This document shows positions 57,600-64,000 of a stretch of 64,000 nt of DNA, piece by piece. Positions within the stretch are counted from its first letter, which is position 1; every line of letters starts with the position of its first letter. A model generated the notes under the pieces. That model saw only the letters and a list, made by a program, of their open reading frames with translations, was not told where the DNA came from and ran no database searches. Both the position numbers and the translations under genes were made by a program. Source of the DNA: Takakia lepidozioides (Eukaryota; Streptophyta; Takakiopsida; Takakiales; Takakiaceae); NCBI GenBank assembly GCA_030704615.1, contig CM060733.1, positions 29,264,001 to 29,328,000 of the forward strand. The letters are read 5' to 3'.

Positions 57600-59220
57600 G
57601 TCGATATCTGCTCCACCCACGCCGATAGTAACACTTGCCTCTATGAACTTCTTTGCACCCTCCGCCACCTTGCCTTTCCCTTTTGCAGCCACTTTGATCC
57701 TACTTGCCATACTTGGCCCGACCCCCAACATAGCAAACAACTACTACTAATGGGATAGGAAACATGTCAGGAATGCAATATTGTGAGCATAGGCTTCACG
57801 TGTGAGCGTGCATTCATGCAATATTATGATATGCCATAACACAGTACAAAATGATATTTTCAAATAAAAACCATGTAAACACTAGATAGTCAACAACATA
57901 TCACAAAATGTAATGGAACCATTGAAAATCAAATAATGACCAATATATGGTGCATACAACAATGTCCGGACTCAAGCGTTGTGTTGTTAAATTTAAGTAC
58001 TCATGTTGCCATTGTTATTGACCTTAATTCTCTTGTTGCAAAGAAAGACAAAATATATACACAAATCAAACACCATACAAATTAAAAAATAATGTCATCA
58101 TAATCGAAAATGTTTATACAAGAAACTTACTGAAAACATGTACTGAAGAAAGACATCCCGACTAAGTGAGTATCAGGTATCGTACACATTTGCCTCACAT
58201 TCTCTATACACTTCCAGATCCAACACATTTCAAAAGTTAGATAGAAACATCTAACCTATTTTTTCCATTCTGCATCATGCATAATGTATGTAGCAAACTT
58301 GTAGTAATACTCTATCGTTTTGCAGACGAAAGAAGATCGAGAAAGATTCTTGTTGAAGCAAGCGTAATCTATGGTATCTATCATGCACTTAAGCATATGT
58401 CATAATATATATTGATGTCCAACCACACTTCCTTGCACACAATCCTAGAAAACTATGTCACAATGATAAATGAAGTAAGAACGACAAAAGCGGAATGCAG
58501 TGAAAAACCTTCAAGCGTGAAACTACAACATGCTAAGGAGCAAACCCAACTCTTCCAAGTGTAAACCAACTCTATTACTCAATATAAATCAAGCCAATGA
58601 CACCTTTGCTAAATGAATCCACAATACGGACCTCACACACACTACCGCCCAAGAATTAGAGCTATGGCGGTGAAAGAGGCCTCGAAAGACTCAACTAAAA
58701 AAAGACGAGCATTCTTGAGCCTCACATGGAGATAAGCCTCTCCACGTCCCCAAGTGAGATTCGTCACCTCACTTGGCATATGGACCCAAATAAAGTCCCA
58801 ATGCCAACAAAATACGAATATAAATGTATTTAAATGTTATAACTAGCTATGAATAATTATTTCTAGATAACGGCTATGACAGCGATCGTGTACCTGTTAA
58901 GCATTGTGCCACAACATACATCACTGCCCAACCACAGATTCTAGCACATAATCCTAGACAATTGCCCCCATAGCTGGGGATTAGGTCCCTCTAACACCGG
59001 ATAACTAACAAATATCCCTTACAATTAGATCATCGTTTGGTTTTCAATCGCACAAGTCCCAATTTCTAGAGTCTATAGATGAAGAGGTCGGGTGCAAAGC
59101 TAGCCCCATCGTTAGTCGTCTTTCTACCATCCAGGACTTTCAGTCAAATATCCATGGTGTTGAACTTACACTAGCTAGACCTTAGATTATTGTCAGTCTC
59201 ACCATTGTCATGCACATTAC
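57600..59220. other. Intergenic, dispersed-repeat sequence
   Basis: No gene recognised. The 58410-58460 and 58880-59200 parts share phrases with 21540-21900 and 22740-22860 (AAGCATTGTG, CAATCCTAGA, AGAGGTCG-GTGCAAAG), so they belong to an old dispersed repeat. Confidence 0.4.
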
Positions 59221-59316
59221 CTCTGTCCAAAGCATCGTGAACACGATCAATCTTTGATATGAATCTCCTCAAGTGGTGGGGTCAAACATCCCATGTGCCA
59301 CCCCCTTGAGCACTTG
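59221..59316 (-). pseudogene. PHD finger C-terminal half of a Ty3/gypsy element
   Basis: Joined in frame to the part beyond 63270, the minus strand reads KCSRGWHMGCLTPPLEEI, then a TGA where Trp is usual, then SCSRC. These are the later Cys-His-Cys3 ligands of a PHD finger. The first half lies on the other side of the chromodomain element that split it. Confidence 0.75.
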
Positions 59317-59691
59317 TGTAACAAGGTAGAATCTAGAAGGTTCTAGATGGAGGATGAAAGTTCCCTAGAAGTTTCCAGAATAACTAGGAAGGATCCTAAG
59401 AAGTTTGACTTAAGGAAGTTTGACTTGAGGCTCTCAAGTCAAACCTCTAAGATATTCATATTATGGAGAGTAGGTCAAATCTTTGATAAAGTCATATTGA
59501 AGAGAATATGTCAAACCTATGAAGGTTGACTTTAGGAAGCTTTGACTTGAGGCTCTCAAGTCAAACCTTTAAAATAATCATATTGTGAAGGGTATATAAA
59601 CCTGCAATGAAAGCCTAGAAGGCATCGAGTTGTTTTGGGAAAAAGTTGAGAAGTACTTTTATTCTAGTTTGTGTAGATCCTGGGTGTTACA
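59317..59691 (+). repeat. 5' LTR (375 bp)
   Basis: Matches the 3' LTR across its length but lacks a 62-bp unit present there (within about 63046-63110, around TTATAAAGTCGTATTGTGGA). It contains several GTCAAAC...GTTTGACTT inverted phrases. Confidence 0.92.
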
Positions 59692-59692
59692 A

Positions 59693-59705
59693 TGGTATCA
59701 GATCC
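59693..59705 (+). other. Primer binding site (initiator tRNA-Met type)
   Basis: TGGTATCAGATCC, one base off the common TGGTATCAGAGCC, one base after the 5' LTR. Confidence 0.85.
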
Positions 59706-59849
59706 TAGTCTTTCTTAAAGTTGGGAGTGAATACCTTATTTAGGAGGATTCGATTAAGATGTTTTTTTTTAGAGATTTTTGTTGTTCATATTCTTAAGTG
59801 TTGAATAGATAGTAGTGATGGTGCGCCATAACAATAATATAAAAAAATT

Positions 59850-60050
59850 ATGGACTTAAATCAACCCCCTTTCCGTGATTTTCCTTCGGAGTGTGAGTTC
59901 ACAATTATATGTCGTCGTAAAGCAGAAATCAGAGAGATTATAGTACAGAGATTTGGAGATGAACAATATCAAGAAGTGTTACAAAACCCACGACCTGTCG
60001 TCTTTCCTATAATTAGAAATTGGAAGGTATATATATGTGTATATACATAG
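59850..60050 (+). other. Short leader open frame, unassigned
   Basis: A 66-codon frame starting MDLNQPPFRDFPSE lies in the untranslated leader before gag. No motif is recognised; it may be a captured or random frame. Confidence 0.25.
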
Positions 60051-60340
60051 CTCATGGATCGAGGTAGACATTTTCTGCCTAATTTTCCATCGCCAAATGT
60101 ATTTAATATCAATGTGCACGCCATCGACAAGCATCATCTTGTGAGATTTTTAGTTGCAGAATTTGAGGTAGAATTCATGAACCTTGTCATGAGTTCAAAC
60201 GTCCCTTTTGTATACCAATAGTCACGTACGGGATGGTTTGGGATTGCACTATTTACATACTATATTATGATAAAAGAATAGAGATAGTATACATTAATTT
60301 TAGAAGACAAACACCACGAAGAAAGGAGTAGTGGAGCAAG

Positions 60341-61100
60341 ATGACGGACAATGAAGAAATGGTGGACAACGCACACACTACTCATCAAGCCAATGATCAG
60401 ACGGTGTGGATAATAGAGCGCTTACATGAATTGCAGAATGCTCTTGTCACGACCCAACAACAAAACGACGTGTTGATGGAGGAGCTTAAACAATTGAGAC
60501 AATCAACCGCCCCGGGACTGGTTGCTGATGAGTCGGATACGTTGCTGCAAAATATGACAAAGACATGCAAGGTCGAGCCATATAAAGGAAGTCGCGCAAT
60601 GGGAGTGCTAGAAGGATGGATTTATCGAATGGAGGTACATCTGTCATATTTCCTTACATCAAGTGATTTGGACCACGGAATGTTCATACGATCTTTTCTA
60701 CTCGACAATGCTTCAACATGGTTACAGACATGGGAAAGAAGACAGATTGCAAAAGAAGAACACTATGGAGCACCTTGAAAGCGAGACTGCTCCAACAATT
60801 CAAGGCAGTAGATGCTGTTACAACTGCTCGAATGAAATTATGGAACTTAGAACAACGCGGGAGTGTGCAAAATTACATTGAAGATTTTTTGAATCTTCAG
60901 GTCCAAATCGAAGACATGAGTCCTGCAGAAGCTTTAGACAACTTCAAAAGAGGATTGAAGAAGAAAATTCAAGGAGGGGTAATTTTACACAACCCGGTTG
61001 ATGTCCACGAAGCAATTTCATTGGCCCAAAAGATTGAAGGAACGCTACCAAAATACGACGAAGGTATACACGTTCCATTGAACCAATACGGACCAACGCC
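60341..61100 (+). pseudogene. gag of the chromodomain element
   Basis: The first frame (60341-60778, MTDNEEMVDN) has a Gln-rich coiled-coil-like start and then the capsid segment (KVEPYKGSRAMGVLEGWI). After a frameshift near 60770 the second frame continues LKARLLQQFKAVDA, RGSVQNYIEDFLNL and ALDNFKRGLKKKIQ to NQYGPTPM. That point normally precedes the CCHC nucleocapsid knuckle. The knuckle, protease and RT are absent, because the sequence jumps directly into RNase H near 61101. Confidence 0.8.
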
Positions 61101-62818
61101 TATGCGAATTGTTACTTGCGGAACAAAATTACCATACAACCGAACGAGAAGAATTGGCCATTGTTTTGGGTACAAAACATTGGAAGCACTATCTTGGAGA
61201 CAAAGAGTTCATAGTGGAGACAGACCATAAACCGTTGGTGTACTTGGAGACACAAAAAAATCTATCGAAGAGAAAAATTCGTTGGGCGGAGTGACGACAA
61301 CAATTTAATATGAAGATCGTCTATGTGGAGGGAAAACAACAATTGGCAGATGCAATAACAAGGATGTCGTGCATGAACACATTGACAGAAATCAACATTC
61401 AACCCGATTGGTGGAACAAGATAGCGACGACTTCTAAAGATGATGAGGAGATCGTGGACGCTAAAAAGAAGGGCAAAGTGACAGAAGTTCGAGGGTTGGT
61501 ATTCAAGGAAGGTAAACTTTGGATCCCTGATGAACCTGTATTGAAGACAGAAGTCTTATTTGAAGCTCATGATACGGCGATAGCAGGACATGTTGGAGTT
61601 GAAAAAACATTCGAACAACTAAAACGAACATTTTATTGATCACGGATGCAAGACGAGGTGGAGGCGTACGTTCGAAGTTACATGAGATGTCAACAAAACA
61701 AGGCAACAAACCGCAAGCCAGCAAGTCTTTTACAACCACTACCAGTACCAAACAGACGTTGGGAACATATGAGCATGGATTTAGTTTGTGAGTTACCTCA
61801 AACCTCATCGGGATACGACATTATAGTGGTCTTTGTAGACAAATTGAGTAAGATGATACACATCCGTCCCACTAGAAAATCCGTCACTGCACCTGAACTA
61901 GCTCGACTATATCTGGAAGCGGTCTATTCTCATCATGGGCTATCTAAAGTTTTTATTACTGACAGGGGTACCCAATTTACTAGCTTGTTTTGGAAAAGCT
62001 TACTTGGTCTTTTTAAAACCAAATTAGCTATGTCAACAGCCTATCATCCGGAGTCAGATGGACAGATAGAGCGAGCAAATCGTACAATTGAAGACATGTT
62101 GCGGGCCTTTATGTTAGAAGAACAAGAAGAGTGAGATTGGTTATTACCATTGGTAGAATTTTCATACAATAACTCGGTCAACGCGTCAACGAAAGAAACT
62201 CCTTTATTTTTGATGTATGGTGAACATCCAAATGTGTCAATAACTCTTACGAAATTCAATTTACCAAAAGAGGAGTTATCCAAGGTAGCCGTGACTAACG
62301 CATTTGTGCAACAAATTCGACGGGGAGTACGTCTAGCTAAAGAGAAGCTAATGGTGGCCCAAAATCGCGAAAAGCAGTATGCAAATGTACGTCGACGAGA
62401 TAAGAAGTTTGCAGTTGGGGATCAAGAGTGGTTGTCTACAACCAATTTACACATAATTGGATCGCGAAAACTAGAGACACAGTTCATTGGTCATTTTTCG
62501 ATCATTAAACGCATTGGAGCAGTCGGTGTTTCACGTTTCTCTACTACGTCGTTACGAACCTCGACCATCAATATTCAAAGATAATCAAGAATCACAACCT
62601 TTACCAGAGTTGATAGACGGAAATGAAGAGTGGGAGGTCGACCGTGTTCTGAAAAAACGCACATACAAACGAGGACGACATGAGGTGTTGGAGTATTTGG
62701 TTTTATGGAAAGGATTTCCATTATATGAAGTTACCTGGGAACCGGTGCAAAATCTCGCAAATGCTCAATTGGCAATTCAAGCTTTTGAAAATTCGAACAA
62801 CGAGGACGTTGCTTCTTG
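61101..62818 (+). pseudogene. RNase H, integrase and chromodomain of the element
   Basis: RNase H end (NYHTTEREELAIV, VETDHKPLVYLE). Integrase zinc domain HDTAIAGHVGVEKTFEQLK with RSYMRC, where the first Cys of CxxC is Tyr. Catalytic core MDLVCELPQ, ITDRGTQFTS and SDGQIERANR, so all three DDE residues remain. The chromodomain EEWEVDRVLKKR, YLVLWKGFPLYEVTWEP ends the protein. In-frame TGA stops at 61292, 61637 and 62132 stand where Trp (TGG) is usual or likely, and a frameshift lies near 62500. The chromodomain would guide integration to modified histones; the protein is not functional as read. Confidence 0.88.
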
Positions 62819-62820
62819 AA

Positions 62821-62832
62821 AGAGGGGAGGAT
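62821..62832 (+). other. Polypurine tract
   Basis: AGAGGGGAGGAT directly before the 3' LTR TG. Confidence 0.8.
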
Positions 62833-63269
62833 TGTAACAAAGTAAAATCTAGAAGGTTCTAGATGGAGGAGGAAAGTTCCCTAGAAGTTTCCAGAATAAC
62901 TAGAAAGGATCCTAAGAAGTTTGACTTAAGGAAGTTTGACTTGAGGCTCTCAAGTCAAACATCTAAGATATTCATATTACGGAGAGTAGGTCAAATCTTT
63001 GATAAAGTCATATTGAAGAGAATATGTCAAACCTATAAAGGTTGACTTTAGCAAGTATCTTTTATAAAGTCGTATTGTGGAGAATATGTCAAACCTATGA
63101 AGGTTGACTTTAAGAAGCTTTGACTTGAGGCTCTCAAGTCAAACCTTTAAAATAATCATATTGTGAAGGGTATATAAACCTGCAATGAATGCCTAGAAGG
63201 CATCGAGTTGTTTTGGGAAAAAGTTGAGAAGTACTTCTATTCTAGTTTGTGTAGATCCTGGGTGTTACA
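62833..63269 (+). repeat. 3' LTR (437 bp)
   Basis: Contains one more 62-bp internal unit than the 5' LTR, otherwise very similar. Confidence 0.92.
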
Positions 63270-63274
63270 ACTTG

Positions 63275-63990
63275 TTACACACCAACATGGTTGCGGCACT
63301 ATTAGCATGCCCACACAACATGTAACGTAAGCTTGTACGTATCACTGCAAGATTGGGATCTATCATCACATCCACGTGTGGAAGGTGACATGGCACACAA
63401 TTGCACACATGGTCCTTTCATACCATGCCACCTCGACCCTCCATAATCATGACTCTTGAAGGCAATATCTTTCATACCCGTACAATTACACGTTTTGCTA
63501 TGACATCTGAGGTCATAGGTGGTGTTTGTTGCAGATACACAGTCTCATGGGTTGAATCTCCGAACCCCCGGTCGATACCCCCTTCCACGTATAATGACAC
63601 ACCTCAATTTGTCTCGGTGTTGGGCTATAGCAAAGTTCTTAAAAGCTATATGCATGATCTCTTGAACAAATCTGCTCGTTGGCCGCACATTTGTGTCCAC
63701 ACATCTGGATCATCATGGTTGAGGATTACTGCAGCCTCTATGTGATTAGATGTAGGTAAATTTGGTTCTCGACCGAAGAGAAGAAAGTAAGGTGAGAAGG
63801 AGGCAAGGGACGCTTGTTTGCTGAACCTATAGCCCATTGCCAACCTCTAACACCGTCATTGCTCTAGTGTCCTCCGATCTTTGCCCCTTCCACCTCTTCA
63901 TGTCCTTCAAATATCCGTACTGGCTCCTCCCCCTCGGACGCAGATATGTCGGGGATATCAACAAGCATGTATTGTTTCATTGCGTTCCTT
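63275..63990 (-). pseudogene. Ty3/gypsy integrase end plus first half of a PHD finger
   Basis: On the minus strand from about 63843: MGYRFSKQASLASFSPYFLL and FGREPNLP (integrase core end), VWTQMCGQRADLFKR, then with frame changes AQHRDKLR and YRPGVRRF, VMIMEGRGGMV, KDHVCNCVPCHLPHVDV, DPNLAVI, and the PHD start YMLCG, AATMLVCNK. I recognise this integrase-to-PHD layout from gypsy elements of algae and seedless plants. The first PHD Cys is Tyr here. In-frame TGA codons replace expected Trp (before KDHV). The PHD finger is cut after VCNK by the chromodomain element. The 5' part of the element lies beyond the window. Confidence 0.75.
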
Positions 63991-64000
63991 CTGCTGGCAG

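Larger units (their letters stand above)
59317..63269 (+). mobile_element. Chromodomain Ty3/gypsy retrotransposon with both LTRs, internally deleted
   Basis: LTRs lie at 59317-59691 and 62833-63269, both running from TGTAACAA to GTTACA. The target duplication ACTTG is at 59312-59316 and 63270-63274. The primer site TGGTATCAGATCC starts at 59693 and a purine tract AGAGGGGAGGAT ends at 62832. The interior carries gag, RNase H, integrase and chromodomain, but protease and RT are missing. The element inserted into a PHD finger coding sequence of another gypsy element. Confidence 0.93.

Noticed and set aside
61292-62134. TGA read as tryptophan (variant genetic code)
   Set aside because: The host gene uses TGG for Trp and TGA as its own final stop, and the elements also carry frameshifts, so decay explains the TGAs.

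Overview
The window looks like nuclear DNA from a streptophyte, most plausibly a seedless land plant or a charophyte alga. The reasons are intron-rich genes with GT-AG splice sites, one gene whose architecture I know from land plants (EMB8-like alpha/beta-hydrolase domain fused to a CPBP/CAAX-protease domain), and a dense, nested and mostly decayed transposon load. That load includes Ty3/gypsy elements, some with a chromodomain or a PHD finger, CACTA-like ends, a transposase with a WRKY-GCM1-type finger, pogo, LINEs and a TRIM. The species cannot be fixed from sequence alone.

Layout. 0-7.5 kb is nested transposons. A degenerate DDE transposase and a CACTA-like terminus interrupt the RNase H region of a minus-strand Ty3/gypsy element. 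Next to that element's LTR lie two arrays of 20-24 bp hairpins (GCGACCGCC/GGCGGTCGC, about 50 bp apart) flanking a BED-finger fragment. 7.5-12.7 kb is AT-rich, with one four-exon gene model for a small ubiquitin-like protein. 12.7-20 kb holds a second CACTA-like end, a pogo transposase fossil and a minus-strand LINE fossil. 20-30 kb has small spliced gene models of unknown function, two tandem-repeat blocks and an inverted-repeat element.

30.4-54 kb is dominated by one plus-strand gene of about 14 exons and about 2,090 codons. It encodes a probable plastid membrane protein: alpha/beta-hydrolase-like domain, long charged linker, then CPBP (CAAX-protease-like) membrane domain. Splice phases agree at every junction I could test except around exons 6-7. 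At least ten pieces of one LINE family sit in its introns, and a further piece lies on each side. One of the intronic LINEs carries a 423-bp TRIM retrotransposon whose two 145-bp LTRs each contain an almost complete tRNA-like cloverleaf with A and B boxes and a following TTTT. This is the most striking object here: it resembles Cassandra, but with a tRNA-type rather than a 5S Pol III promoter.

54-59 kb is repeat-rich and holds a possible HUH (YxxK) Rep fragment. 59.2-64 kb shows a complete two-LTR chromodomain Ty3/gypsy element (5-bp target duplication ACTTG) inserted inside the PHD finger coding region of another Ty3/gypsy element.

Coordinates of splice sites, LTRs, target duplications and palindromes were read base by base. 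Family assignments are from motif recognition and not from database searches.
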